Shown here piece by piece: positions 22,198 through 33,266 of a DNA stretch of 64,000 nt. This stretch comes from Okapia johnstoni. Its lineage: Eukaryota > Chordata > Mammalia > Artiodactyla > Giraffidae. The translations under genes and the position numbers were made by a program. The notes beneath the pieces are model-generated. The model saw only the letters and a list, made by a program, of their open reading frames with translations, made no database searches and was not told the origin of the DNA. Position 1 is the first letter of the stretch. Every line of letters starts with the position of its first letter. The stretch lies in assembly GCA_024291935.2 (NCBI GenBank), contig CM044311.1:23335001-23399000 (forward strand), given 5' to 3'.

Positions 22198-22556
22198 TTG
22201 AACTGTGGGGTTGGAGAAGACTCTTGAGAGTCCCTTGCAAGGAGATACAACCAGTCCATCCGAAAGGAAATCAGTCCTGAATATTCATTGGAAGGACTGA
22301 TGCTGAAGCTGAAACTCTAATATTTTGGCCACCTGATGTGAAGAACTGTCACACTGGAAAAGACCCTGATGCTGGGCAAGATTGAAGCCTGGAGGAGCAG
22401 GGGACAATGGAAGATGAGACAGTTGGACGGCATCATGGACTTGATGGACATGAGTTTGAGGGGGCTCCGGGAGTAGGTGATGGACAGGGAAGCCTGGTGA
22501 GCTGCAGTCCATGGGGTTACAAAGAATTGGACACGACTAAGTGACTGAACTTAACT
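22198..22556 (+). mobile_element. BovB LINE 3' end, sense
   Basis: 5'-truncated at TTTTGAACTGTGGGGTTGG. Runs through GAGAGTCCCTTGC, CATGGACTTGATGGACATGA and the terminal GTGACTGAACTTAACTGAAA. The C-terminal reading frame is interrupted. The minus frame at 22285-22512 is its shadow. Confidence 0.94.
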
Positions 22557-23214
22557 GAAATGAGTTTTGATCAAGTTTGGCAAGGCATGGCTGCACACCA
22601 CAGGTTACTTCAAATGAACCACAATGAGAGAAGGTACATATAATGCTTAGGGGAGTAAAATATGTGAAACAGCTTCAGACTTCATTGGTTTGAAACATCA
22701 AATTAATAGTGATACTTGCAGCTTTCTTACATCCCAGTTGGCTACCAGAAGTAGGTAAATGACCTCACTCTTGACTTGTTCTTCTTAAAGGTGATGATGT
22801 AAAGGAAGACAATGGAGTTGAATCCTTGAATTTGTCAGTTATGATTTAACTTGAGTCCCGGTTTCTTTATTTGTAAAGCCATGATAATTTCTGTCCTAAC
22901 TTAAAGATTCAAGTGAAAATCTAGTGTAGAGCAACATATGTGAATGTACACTGAAAAGCATACATTTCTCTTGTTTTAATTATTGCTAGATAGAATTTGT
23001 CTATTGTCAGACCTTAAAAATAATTATATACAGTCTTACAATACCTCTAGAAAAACTTTTGTTTTTTCTGATAAAACTTTTAGAAATGTTAGTTGATTTG
23101 AGTAACACTAATACATTGAGAATCATCATTCTTCAGTAGTTCACTTACATGATCTCTTGTATAATCATGATATCCTTGAATGACATACTATTTTATGACT
23201 TTAGAAATCTTTTT
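22557..23214. other. Mostly unassigned; possible MIR trace
   Basis: CCGGTTTCTTTATTTGTAAA at about 22858 looks like the 3' part of a MIR core, but too little remains to call it. Nothing else recognised. Confidence 0.4.
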
Positions 23215-23402
23215 TATTGTTGTTCTCATTTCAACTAGGCAGTTTTTAATTGGAGGATAATTGCTTTAAATATTGTGTTGGTTTCTGCTCTACAATCATG
23301 TAAATGAGCCACAACTATACATATACCTCCTTCCTCCTGAGCCTGCCTCCCACCCACCTCCTGCATCCTGTCCCTCAAGGTCATCACAGAGAGCCAGGCT
23401 AG
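23215..23402 (-). mobile_element. L1 3' end, antisense
   Basis: TTTTTAATTGGAGGATAATT, GCTTTAAATATTGTGTTGG, CCTCCCACCCACCTCCTGC and TCATCACAGAGAGCCAGGC give the ruminant L1 3' UTR order in reverse. 5' truncated after CTCCCTGTATCAGG. Confidence 0.88.
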
Positions 23403-23554
23403 GCTCCCTGTATCAGGATAGCAGTTTTAAAGAAGTATATCAGAAATAAACCTGATAAAGTAGATTACAGCAATTTTATTTAAAATGTCCATTTCTCTAT
23501 ATAACATTTAATATGCAAATGCATATGTGAAATAGACTTAATTAAAAGCCATTA

Positions 23555-23660
23555 AGAATGTGGGTTCTTGTATTTAATGGCCTTAATTTGAATCCTGGCT
23601 TGATTATTTACTAATTGTGTATCTTTGGGCATGATATGTGCTTGCACTGAGTTTAACATC
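23555..23660 (+). mobile_element. MIR SINE fragment, sense
   Basis: TTTGAATCCTGGCTTGATTA and TTACTAATTGTGTATCTTTG match the MIR core (GGTTCAAATCCTGGCTCTGCC type). The 3' end is lost. The flanks (23403-23554 and 23661-24132) hold nothing recognised. Confidence 0.75.
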
Positions 23661-24132
23661 TCTGCTATGACTATGAATCTTATAATTGACTTTGTCTTAA
23701 AACTGATGTCAGCTGGAGAATAGTCACGATATAACTATCACTGCCTGTAATAAATATTCAGCTTGAAAATTTGTAGAATGGGTGACAGAGGCATGAAAGA
23801 TAATCTAATGACACCCCTGGGATATTCTTTTTATCCTCAGGATTGACTTGGTCTAGGGGCAGGATTCAGGGAGTTGGAGAATGAAACATGTAGAATAATC
23901 ACCTCAGGCTGGTGTTTTTCTAAAGTTAGCTTAACAGCATACCAAGAGTGGCTTATGAATAGTTCACAAGTGTTTTAAAGAAATGTTGCAAACTCTTAAT
24001 GATGTAAAGGGTATTATTATTGATATTATCAATGAATCTCCAAGGAAAAAGTGATTAATGATTAGATTCTCAATGCATTTTAGGAATACCTGAACTAGTT
24101 ACTTATATTTTTACTTACCTATGAGCAGTGGT

Positions 24133-24352
24133 GGGGCTTCCCAGGTGGCGCTAGTGTTAAAGAACCCACTTGCCAAAGCAGGAGACATCAGAGTCACTGG
24201 TTCCATCCCTGGGTGAGGAAGATCCTCTTGGGGAAGACATGGCAACCCACTCCAGTATTCTTGCTTGGAGAATCCCATGGACAGAAGAGCCTGGCAGGCT
24301 ACAGTCCATAGGGTTAGAAAGAGTCAGACACAACTGATGCAACTTAGTATGC
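24133..24352 (+). mobile_element. Bov-tA SINE, sense
   Basis: Head GGGGCTTCCCAGGTGGCGC, B-box-like GGTTCCATCCCTGG, near-consensus body (CCACTCCAGTATTCTTGCTT), end GTCAGACACAACTGATGC. The minus frame at 24157-24354 is this element in reverse. Confidence 0.94.
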
Positions 24353-24667
24353 ATGTACAGTGATAATGGTTGATTAATAAAATCTGTGTCTAATCCATCT
24401 AAATTGCTCTAAATGATAAGAAAGAATTGTCAGATTAATCAGCATTTTCTCTTTTTTCTTTAATCTTAGTATCTTATTTTTTCATGAAAAATAGTAACAA
24501 TCCATTTCTAAGAAAAATGATTAAATTAATGCATGAAAAACAACCTAACAGAGTTTCCTAAAATATGTTATTGTTTAGTGTCAACAGAAAACTATGGACA
24601 TAGACCAGAAATAACCCGATGACATACATCATTTTAAAATATTCCTTGCTTTGTGCATCCTTACTTA

Positions 24668-24928
24668 GTCATTCACTTGTGTCCAAGTCTTGGTGACACT
24701 ATGGACTGTAGCCTGCCAGCCTCTTCTGTCTGTGGGATTTTCTAGGCAAGAATACTAGAGTGGGTTGCCATGCCCTCATCCAGTGCTCATTACTTCTGTT
24801 CCTCCACCTCCCTTGCAAGCATACTGCAGCTTACAGGATCCTATTTCCCTGACAAAGGATTGAAACAGCTCCCCCTGCAGTGGAATTGCAGAGTCTAAAC
24901 CACAGACCTTCAGGGAAGGATCAACTTT
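24668..24928 (-). mobile_element. Bov-tA SINE, antisense, diverged, with internal insertion
   Basis: Recognisable 5' part (GTCATTCACTTGTGTCC, AGGCAAGAATACTAGAGTGG) and a worn tRNA-like end (CACAGACCTTCAGGGAAGGA). About 55 extra bases of unfamiliar sequence separate them near 24780-24835. This is one of the most diverged Bov copies in the window. Confidence 0.75.
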
Positions 24929-24940
24929 AGGGTTTACAAA

Positions 24941-24966
24941 ATAATCATAATAATAATAATAATAAA
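24941..24966. repeat. (TAA)n microsatellite
   Basis: ATAATCATAATAATAATAAT followed by AATAAA: six or seven TAA units next to the SINE end. Confidence 0.88.
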
Positions 24967-26660
24967 CAACTATTAATAACTCAAATTAAAAATGCTCTAC
25001 CCTGAGTGAGTATTTGGAAAACTTAAAGGTATGACTATTTAAATCAATGTGAAGGCAGAAAATGATGCAGTATTGTTTATGTGCAGGAAAAGAAAGATCA
25101 ACATGGAGCAGAAAGAAAGAAAAGAAAGAACCATGGAGCAGAGTAAGTTTATTTATTCTACCTGCTGAGAGAGTTCTGATTTTTCATTTTAACATATCTC
25201 CTGGTCTAGCCATGAGTAGTAATAACCACCAGCTGCAATGCTCTTCCCCTGAGATCCTATTAGTTCTTTTGTGCTTGACCTTCCCTGATCTGGCCGTTTT
25301 ATTGGCCAGCTCTTCTGGGAAACTTGGTGCATTTGTGAAGCAGATGATATCCTCAAGTCCCACAACTATTTTGTTCAAAGACAGTGCTTTGTTGCCACAG
25401 TCCCACTCATTAGCCATTATCCATCATGGGTTTGTGAAAACAAGTCACACGCAGCCCCAGTTCAGTTTATAAGTGCCATCTGGTCTCTATAGAAACTGAA
25501 ATGAAGAAGGAGAGGCAGGGAGGCTTGTCACATCTCTCCAGGAGTACTATTTAAATTTTATTTTTGAATGACCGAGATAGCTGTCACCAACACCACTATT
25601 TTCAGTTTGCTACATTTTTCTTCCCTTTAGATGAGAGTGACTATTATTTTAAGACCAATCAATTTTCTTCTATTTATAGGCTTATATAATAAATCAAAGA
25701 AGCTTTCATATTGAGGAAATATGGATACTACTAAATATTCATTGGGAGTGAATGCAGCAGTATGTCTCTGTGGTCTTCTGGGTTTAGTTTTTGTGACTTA
25801 TTTAGCTAAATTCAGTTGAACCTAATTGATTTAGCAAAGCCAGGCATAAAATATAGAGAAATGGAATGCCTATGAGAGAACAAGGCAGTTATGAATTTAT
25901 ATAGAGAGACGGATATAAGAATTATAAATAAAGCCCTGAATGTAGAACATAAAACTTAAGGAGATAAACATGGAAGGGTTTATGATAGTTTTGCTCGATC
26001 AATCTATCCTTATTTCTCTAAAGATATTTAACTTGTGCATCTCAGCAGCAGATTAATTTTGACCCCCCTCCCATATGCTGTCCATAATTGCATTGTTTTG
26101 CTTCTAAAAGCTGAGATAATATTTCATGATGCTTATCTGAAGGCATGGGCTTCTTTATTCAGTATCATTCAAACATTGATTCTATTCCCAGGACCAGAAT
26201 TCTTTGATTTATTCACTCATTCAAAAATGTATTTTGCTTTTGTACTATCTGCTAGATACAGATCGGATCTGATCAAATGTAGGGAAAGAGAATAAAAGGG
26301 AACAAGCCTAGTCTGAGAAATCCTGGCTTGAACAACTGACCCTACTATCTGAAATAAAAAACAAAAGATGTAAAGCAAATTTGAGGCAGAGGTGACAGTG
26401 ACTATGATTTCTGTTTTGAATATGATGAATTTGAATTCCTGTTGAACATATTAGTGAAAATAACAATTATGTAATTGGATACATGGGCGAGAGTCTCAAA
26501 GAAACCATTTGACCTGGAGATAAATTTTGAAAGCATGTAGCTTTGAAAAAACATAGCTTACCTGGACAGCTTGTGAGCATAAAACAAAGACATTGTTTTC
26601 TGCAGGCAATATTAACTATTCATTGTCACTTATTTTTCAGTCAGTTTTATTGAGGAATTA
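24967..26660. other. Unassigned interval with a 136-codon frame
   Basis: 1.7 kb without a recognised repeat. The plus frame at 25062-25472 (136 codons) is the longest frame in the window not explained by a known repeat. It has two hydrophobic stretches (around residues 64-85) but no recognisable domain, and an antisense frame (25184-25417) overlaps it. I see no flanking splice sites that would make it an exon. It is probably chance, or an unrecognised old repeat. Confidence 0.4.
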
Positions 26661-26783
26661 TCCTGGAGAAGGAAATGGCAATCCACTCTATTATTCTTGC
26701 CTGGAGAACCCCATGGACAGAAGACCATGGTGTGCTACAGTCAGTAGGGTTGCAGAGTTAGAGATGACTTAGCAAATAGACAA
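26661..26783 (+). mobile_element. Bov-A SINE fragment, sense
   Basis: Body only: TATCCTGGAGAAGGAAATGG to TAGAGATGACTTAGCAAA. The tRNA-like head is missing. Confidence 0.85.
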
Positions 26784-26789
26784 TTAAAT

Positions 26790-28260
26790 AATTATATACT
26801 TAAAGGAGATATATAAATCTGTTAATTTGAAAAATGTTTATAGTTGTATAAATACCATGGTAACCAATGTATAGAAGATTTTCCATCTCTTCAAAAAGAT
26901 TCTTTGTGTTTCTTTGTAGTCAGTTCTTTCCCCCAACACCATTCTCTGATAACCTCTAAACATTTTCCTGTCTCTTGAATTTTAACTTTTAGATATTATA
27001 TAAATAGAATCATATACCATATAACATATGGAATGCCTTCTTTCAGTCAGGGTAATGCATTTATTTATTAATGTTGTGTGTATCGTTCACTCCTTCTTAG
27101 TTCTGAGTATGTTTGTGTAGATGAACAATATTTTATTTGCTCACCCAAAATTTGGTGGACATGGGTGCTGTTTTCTATGTTGGGGGATGGTGAATACAAC
27201 TGCTGTGAACATGCAAATATAGATCTTTGTGTAGATATGTTTTTGGTTCTCTTGGATAAACACCTAAGAATAAGATTGTTGGATCATATGGTTAGTATAT
27301 GTTTTAACCTTTTAAGAAACTGCCAAAGTTTTCCAAACTGGCTGTGACCTTTTGCTTTCTTATCAGTAATGCATGAGCATTCCAGTTGTTCTGAATCCTT
27401 GTCATCACTTGGTGTTTTCAGTATTATTAAAATTAACTCTAAGAGTTCTGTAGTTGTATCCTATTGGGATTTTAATTAACATCTAAATAATTACATTGTG
27501 CATTTTATCATGTGTTTATTTGCTATTAGAATACTAAAATACATCTATAGCTCTCCATGTATAAATCTTGAAATTGTTGATTAAATTTATTATTTATTTT
27601 AGGTTCTTTGATCATATTGAAAATGGAATTAATCTATGAATTTCATTTTCACATTGTTCATTGCTGGGGTATAGAAACACCACTGATTTTGTATGTTGAT
27701 CCTGCATTCTGCAACTTTGCTGAAATTATTTATTAGCTCTAATAGTTGTGTGTTTGTGTGTGTATGTATTTTTTGATGTCATGTCAACTGTGAAGAGAAA
27801 TAGTTTTGCTCCTTCCTTTCTAATCTCTATGTTTTTTAATTCATGTTTAATCTCATATTTTTAAATTTCATGTTCTAATTGTCCTAGCTAGAACCTCTAA
27901 GTCAATATTGAACAAAAGTGGCAAATTCAGATAACCTTATCTTGCTCCTGATCTTAATTGGAAAGCCTTCAATGTTTCCCCCTTATCTAGAACATCAGCC
28001 CTGGATTTTTGTAGATGTCTTTCTTTGGACTAAAGAAGTTTTCTTCTAATCCTTGCTTGTTGAATGTTGCTGTTATGAATACCTGTTTGAATTTTGTCAA
28101 GTCCTGTTTCTACTTCTATCAAAATGATTATTTTCTCTTTTTCTGTTAATATGGTATATCACATGGATTGATTTTCATATATTGAAACAACCTTGCATTT
28201 CTGCCAGAAATTCAATATGGTTATAATATGTAATTCTTTCTGTGTGCTTCCACTTTAGGT
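26790..28260 (-). mobile_element. Old L1 (L1M type), antisense, 3' UTR to ORF2
   Basis: Plus-strand order is that of an antisense L1: 3' UTR (CAACACCATTCTCTGATAACC), ORF2 C-terminal region (TAAGATTGTTGGATCATATG; AAACTGCCAAAGTTTTCCAA), then the RT region (CTGCAACTTTGCTGAAATTA; CTTATCTTGCTCCTGATCTT; TTGAAACAACCTTGCATTTC). Reading frames are destroyed. The plus frame at 27078-27347 is antisense noise. Confidence 0.85.
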
Positions 28261-28677
28261 TTGCCAGATAAATGAGCAATATTAAATTATTAATTGAACT
28301 TAGGAAGGTTTGGACCATTTCTTCAATATTCCTTCAGAATTCCCTTTTCTCTCTCCTTTTCTTCTGGGTCTCTCATTGTGCATATGTTGATATGCTCCAT
28401 AGTGTCTCAAAGATCTCAGGCACTGTTCATTTTTCTAAGACTGGATAATCTCATATCTTCAGTTGCTGATTCTTTCTGCTCAAAACTGCTACTGAACTCT
28501 CCCACTGTTTTTTTATTCATTTCAGTTGTACTTGTCAACTTCAAAATTTCAATTTGGCTCCATTTAGAGTTTCTGTATCTTTATTGATATTCTCTATTTG
28601 GTGAGATATCATTCTTGATTTTTTTGGACATGACATTCATTAGCTGGTTGAAAATGTTTAGAATAGCTGCTTTATAG

Positions 28678-28761
28678 TATTGGGTTGGCCAAAAGTTTCA
28701 TTTGGGATTTTCCACACCATCTTATGGAAAAGCTCAAACTAACATTTTGGCCAACTCAATA
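28678..28761. mobile_element. Mariner-type MITE, first copy
   Basis: TATTGGGTTGGCCAAAAG left arm and CATTTTGGCCAACTCAATA right arm, 84 bp, TA at both ends. This is the cleanest arm pair in the window together with its duplicate. Confidence 0.93.
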
Positions 28762-28872
28762 CCTCTCTAGATATATACTTGTGCTTCTTCAGATATTTTT
28801 ATTAGTGGCTTGATTTTTTTGGACATGACATTCATTAGCTGGTTGAAAATGTTTAGAATAGCTGCTTTATAG

Positions 28873-28956
28873 TATTGGGTTGGCCAAAAGATTCATTTGG
28901 GGTTTTCCACACCATCTTATGGAAAAGCTCAAACTAACTTTTTGGCCAACTCAATA
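28873..28956. mobile_element. Mariner-type MITE, second (duplicated) copy
   Basis: Same element 195 bp downstream, copied by the tandem duplication rather than inserted independently, because the flanks are duplicated too. Confidence 0.93.
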
Positions 28957-29188
28957 TCTCTCTAGATATACACTTGTGCTTCTTCAGATATTTTTATTAG
29001 TGGCTTTTTTCCCCACATATGGGTCATAATTTTGTGTTACTTTCCACACCTAGTAATTTGTTTTCTGTTGAAAACTGGACATTTTCAATATTACATTGTG
29101 ACAACTTTAGAAATCTGATATACTTCTTTGTCATGTTGTTTTGTTGCTACTTCTTAATGCAGTTTGTTTGTTTGTTTAATAACTCTTG

Positions 29189-29914
29189 ATGAAAGTGAAA
29201 GAGGAGAGTGAAAAAGTTGCCTTAAAACTCAACATTCTGAAAACTTAGATCATGGCATCTGGTCCTATCACTAAATGGGAAACAGATGGGGAAACAGTGG
29301 AAACAGTGACAGACTATTTTTGGGGGGTTTCAAAAACACTGCAGATGGTGACTACAGCCATGAAATTAAAAGACGATTGTTCCTTGGAAGAAAAGTTATG
29401 ACCAACTTAGATAGCATATTAAAAAGCGGCAGCATTACTTTGCCAACAAAGGTCCATCTAGTCAAAGCTATGGTTTTTCCAGTAGTCATGTATGGATGTG
29501 CGAGTTGGACTATAAAGAAAGCTGAGCACCAAAGAATTGATGGTTTTGAACTGTGGTATTGGAGAAGACTCGTGAGAGTCCCTTGTACTTCAAGGAGTTC
29601 CAACCAGTCCATCCTAAAGGACATCAGTTCTGAATATTCTTTGGAAGAACTGATGCTGAAGCTGAAACTCCAATACTTTGCCACGTGATGTGAAGAACTG
29701 ACTCATTCGAAGAAACCCTGATGGTGGGAAATATTGAAGGGGAGAGGAGAAGGGGACAACAAAGGATGAGATGGTTGGATGACATCACCGACTCAATGGA
29801 CATGAGTTTGAGTAAACTCCGGGAGATGGTGATGGACAGGGAGGCCTGGCGTGCTGCAGTCCATGGGGTCGCAAAGAGTCAGACATGACTGAGCGACTGA
29901 ACTGAACTGAACTG
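29189..29914 (+). mobile_element. BovB LINE 3' part, sense, 11-bp TSD
   Basis: 726 bp from ATGAAAGTGAAAGAGGAG to the (ACTGA)n tail. The target AATAACTYTTG is duplicated at 29178-29188 and 29915-29925 with one mismatch. A 137-codon sense frame (29275-29688) encodes the region after the RT palm, then breaks at a stop. Endonuclease and RT core are absent, so the copy is dead on arrival. Confidence 0.96.
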
Positions 29915-29997
29915 AATAACTTTTGTAAATTAATTCTGCAAGCTCAATGTTTCTCGTTGCATTTGACTATTGAGGTCTCTGTTCCATTAGCTTGGTT

Positions 29998-30116
29998 GAT
30001 TTAGTCGCTAAATCATGTCCGACTCTTTGAGACCCCATGGACTGTAACCCATCAGTCTCTTCTGTCCATGGGATTTCTCAGGCAAGAAGACTGGAGTGGG
30101 TTGCCATTTCCATTAT
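29998..30116 (-). mobile_element. Bov-A SINE fragment, antisense
   Basis: GATTTAGTCGCTAAATCATG, GAGACCCCATGGACTG, then GGAGTGGGTTGCCATTTCC where it stops. The tRNA-like head is missing. Confidence 0.85.
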
Positions 30117-30487
30117 CTTAGTAGTGAATGATTGGACAGAATTTCCTTAAATATCTAGAACCAAAAAACTCTTCCAGTGTTTTCTGAGTCATTCCATGTG
30201 TTTGGGTGCCTCTTCAGCACTCAGTCATTTGACAACTTTGCCTTGGCCTTCACTTCTTGCTTCCTCATGGCTCAAGTTTAGTCAGCTGAACAATAAGAAC
30301 CTGTTCAGGTCTTTTCTGAGCAAGTGTACAGCTTGCTGACTCCCCAGGAATACATTGGAGTTTTTCAAAGCCCTTATGAATATTTCATTGACATTTAGTT
30401 CTCCCAAGCTCTTGACTTACTCCTTTCTTTTCCCTAGTTGTTATATCACCACTGGCAGCTGTATCTAAAACATTGTCCTGTAAATGG
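30117..30487. other. Unassigned interval
   Basis: Nothing recognised before the poly-T tract. Confidence 0.5.
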
Positions 30488-31010
30488 TTTTTTTTTTTTT
30501 TTTTTTTTTTTGTGATAAATTAGACTTCTATTTGTACAGATGACCTCCCTGAATCCACAGACCAGAGATCATCAAGATTACTGCTATCATATGGAGCTGC
30601 ATGTTAAAGAGTATAATCTCACCAATTAAAAATTTGTAGGGTGTGCACACTGACAGTCTGTCAGCATCCTAATAACAAAAACCCACATATGCAGATTTAG
30701 CAATGGTCAGTTCTAAGTCAGGTGAAATAAAGGCAGAATTTTTGAGCTGGTCTTCCAAAGAATGACTAAGCAGATTTTAAAAAGTAATTATTAAAATAAT
30801 TTGCAAAGGATGTCTTTGCTTACTTCGGTACTGGAAATGTTGGCTGTTATTTTCAGGGCTACACTGTACTAGAGAAAGAGGATCAAACTGGCATAAGTTA
30901 AAATACCACACAGCTCACTGAACTTACTGGCAGTCCAGCTGCTTTTCTTGAATAAGCACTCACTTTGCTGAAAGTCGTTAGTTAATGTCTATAGTTAAAA
31001 AAAAATAATA
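30488..31010 (-). pseudogene. Possible retrocopy (3' UTR-like) with 24-nt poly-A, antisense
   Basis: 24 uninterrupted T (30488-30511) are followed by about 490 bp that I cannot assign to any repeat family, which is the pattern of a minus-strand poly-A tail behind copied RNA. No coding frame, clear AATAAA signal or confident TSD was found. Alternatives are an unknown non-LTR element end, or a poly-T microsatellite next to unique DNA. Confidence 0.35.
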
Positions 31011-31079
31011 GTAATAATCCTGATTTCTTTTGTCCAGATTTGCATTGCTCTTTTGGAGGGGTGAAATTTTGAGTTGTCT

Positions 31080-31560
31080 GTTTTTCTATTTTTGAAATAG
31101 AAAAATGTCACCTGCTGCACTTTGATGTGGGTTTTTTACATGTGACATATATTTGAGGTATATTTGTTGATCCAATGTGGCTAATACTGCTTTTTAAGTG
31201 GATGTTAAACCATTTACATCTAATGTGGTTGTTAATATTGTAGTACTTAAATCTACTGCAATTGTTTACTGATTGCCTTAATTTTTTCCTTTCCTTTTTA
31301 GTAGTGCTGTGAGAATTTCTGTCTCTTCATTAATTTTCTATCCAACTGTTCTCTTGATGACACTCTTTTCCTTTTTGGACTCCAATTATATTGTTAGATT
31401 GCTTGATATTATCCCATTGAGTTTTAAAATAATTTTTCCTTCATTTTCTTTGTGTTTCAGTTTAGATAATTTCCATTGACATATTTACCAGGCTACTTTC
31501 GAGATGGCTGAAGAAATTCTTTACTGCTGATATCAAGATTTTACTTCTATATCAAAACAT
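31080..31560 (-). mobile_element. Old L1M/HAL1-like segment, antisense (tentative)
   Basis: CCATTTACATCTAATGTGG, CTTTTTGGACTCCAATTATA and TTGCTTGATATTATCCCA resemble old L1-lineage repeats in reverse. It is separate from the piece at 28261-29177, because it covers a different part of the repeat. Confidence 0.5.
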
Positions 31561-31570
31561 TGTTTTTACT

Positions 31571-31752
31571 TGCTTCCCTTGTGGCTCAGCTGGTAAAGAA
31601 CCCACCTGCAATGCAGGAGACCTGGGTTCGATCCCTGGGTTGGGAAAATGCCCTGGAGAAGGGGAAGGCTACCCACTCCAGTATACTGGCTTGGAGAATT
31701 CAAGGACTGTATAATCCAAAGAGCTGGACATGACTGGGCAACTTTCACTTAC
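31571..31752 (+). mobile_element. Bov-tA SINE, sense
   Basis: Head TGCTTCCCTTGTGGCTCAGC and a perfect B-box region GGGTTCGATCCCTGGG. The 3' body has a 15-20 base deletion around AATTCAAGGACTG. Confidence 0.93.
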
Positions 31753-31825
31753 TTTGTTTGGCACAAAATATGACTAGTGAAAAAATGTATATACATTTAA
31801 ATTATTTAAATGCACAATGACTAAG

Positions 31826-31965
31826 AACTTCCCTGGTGGATCAGATGGTAAAGAATCTTCCTGCAGTGCAGGACACCCAAGTTTGATCCCTGGGTCGGGA
31901 AGATCCCCTGGAGAAAGGGATGGCTACCCACTCCAGTATTCTTACCTGGATAATTCCATGTGACT
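31826..31965 (+). mobile_element. Bov-tA SINE, sense, 3'-truncated
   Basis: Head ACTTCCCTGGTGGATCAGAT, B-box worn to GTTTGATCCCTGGG, body ends at GATAATTCCATGTGAC. It lies about 75 bp from the previous SINE in the same orientation. Confidence 0.9.
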
Positions 31966-32087
31966 AAATCCTTTAACACGGACATTTCTGTACTCCTGCA
32001 AATAGTGTTCAGTTGCTTTCAAAGTTGTGACAGTTTTCTCTCATCAGATCTCTGTGAGACTCCATAGTATAATGAAGTCCCACATCA

Positions 32088-32226
32088 ATGCTGCTGCTGC
32101 TGCTGCTAAGTCACTTCAGTCATGTCCGACTCTGTGCGACCCCATAGATGGTAGCCCACCAGGCTCTGCCATCCCTGGGATTCTCCAGGCAAGAACACTG
32201 GAGTGGGTTGCCAGTTCCTTCTCCAC
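32088..32226 (-). mobile_element. BOV-A2 SINE end with (TGC)n, antisense
   Basis: Starts with a CTG/TGC run (about 32090-32107) and AAGTCACTTCAGTCATGTCC, and ends at GCCAGTTCCTTCTCCACCC. This is the first half of the antisense BOV-A2 layout; the second monomer is absent. Confidence 0.92.
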
Positions 32227-32469
32227 CCATGTTAATGAGGGCTCCACAAAACACAGCTCATTCTCTTGAAATGGTATGTTGGGTGGAAGAGGGTGGTATG
32301 AAGACTGAGATATCTATATTTACCTCAAGATTTCTCTTTAAGCTGATCATGGTTTTGTATTTCAGCTTCCTCTGATATTTTGTCATAATTTCAGGAAGAT
32401 TCTGAAGATTCCTGCCTTTATGTAATGAAATACAATTTAGGAGGTTTGAGAAGTGCATCTGATCTCTGC

Positions 32470-32620
32470 TCAACACATGGCTTCATCATTTACAAATTTC
32501 ATGACTTTGAGCAGATTATTTAGCCTCTCTAATATATCACTTATAAAATGAAAGAAAAACTAATAACATGCACCTCACTGAATTCAGTAAGAGATGACCT
32601 ATGTTAAACACTGTGCATGA
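32470..32620 (+). mobile_element. MIR SINE fragment, sense
   Basis: CATGACTTTGAGCAGATTAT, TTAGCCTCTCTAATATATC and CTTATAAAATGAAAG follow the MIR core order (loss of last-exon-like signals argues against a gene). Confidence 0.65.
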
Positions 32621-32828
32621 AACATTCTTAGAAGAGTTGCAGTTTTTGCTGTTTGCTAACAAGTATTGTCCTTATTACAATTTTGGCTTACTTGCTAAAA
32701 ATTATCCCGAAAGTTTACATTTAAGACCTCTTCAAATTTGCATCAACAATATAATTTATTTTATTTGGGAAAGAAATTTGGCCATGAATTGGTTCTGTTA
32801 ATTGGTCTTTTCCTATAGAATTTATTGG

Positions 32829-33028
32829 GCTTCCCTGGTGGCTCAGACAATAAAGCGTTTGCCTGCAATGCAGGAGACTGTGTTCAATCCTTGGGTTGGG
32901 AAGATCCCCTGGAGAAGGAAATGGCAACCCACTCCAGTACTCTTGCCTGGAAAATCCCATGGATGGAGGAGCCTGGTAGGCTACAGTCCATGGGGTTGCA
33001 ATAGAGTAGGACACAACTTCACTTTCAC
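32829..33028 (+). mobile_element. Bov-tA SINE, sense, 8-bp TSD
   Basis: Head GCTTCCCTGGTGGCTCAGAC, B-box TGTTCAATCCTTGG, near-consensus body, end GGACACAACTTCACTTTCAC. TSD TTTATTGG at 32821-32828 and 33029-33036. Confidence 0.94.
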
Positions 33029-33266
33029 TTTATTGGTCTGTGGGTTTTCTGTAAGTATACTTTGGATTCAATTCTTTATGTTTACAGAGCAGTTTATATA
33101 TACAGATATATATGGATATATATAGGAAGCTCTCATTAAATATGTCTTTAATAACTATAAATCATATTTTTTTAAAAAGATTTGCTTCGGAAAGAGAAAA
33201 ATTGACACTTTTTTTTCCTCCTGTGAATTAGAGCTCTCAAATTTTCATATGCATAATAGTCACTGA

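Larger units (their letters stand above)
28614..29003. repeat. 195-bp tandem duplication carrying a mariner MITE
   Basis: Units 28614-28808 and 28809-29003 differ at about five positions by eye (about 97 percent identity), four of them in or beside the MITE. The duplication therefore came after the mariner insertion. The copy junction has no extra bases. Confidence 0.95.
28261..29177 (-). mobile_element. Old L1M/HAL1-like segment, antisense (tentative)
   Basis: TCTGGGTCTCTCATTGTGC, CACTGTTCATTTTTCTAAG, CTTTATTGATATTCTC and TGTTGAAAACTGGACATTTT are phrases I know from old L1-lineage 3' or HAL1-like repeats read in reverse. The family is uncertain. A 195-bp tandem duplication sits inside. The plus frame at 28294-28587 is not a gene. 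Confidence 0.5.

Noticed and set aside
30825..30850. TTGCTTACTTCGG as a possible U6 snRNA start
   Set aside because: The match stops after a few bases and the rest of U6 is absent.
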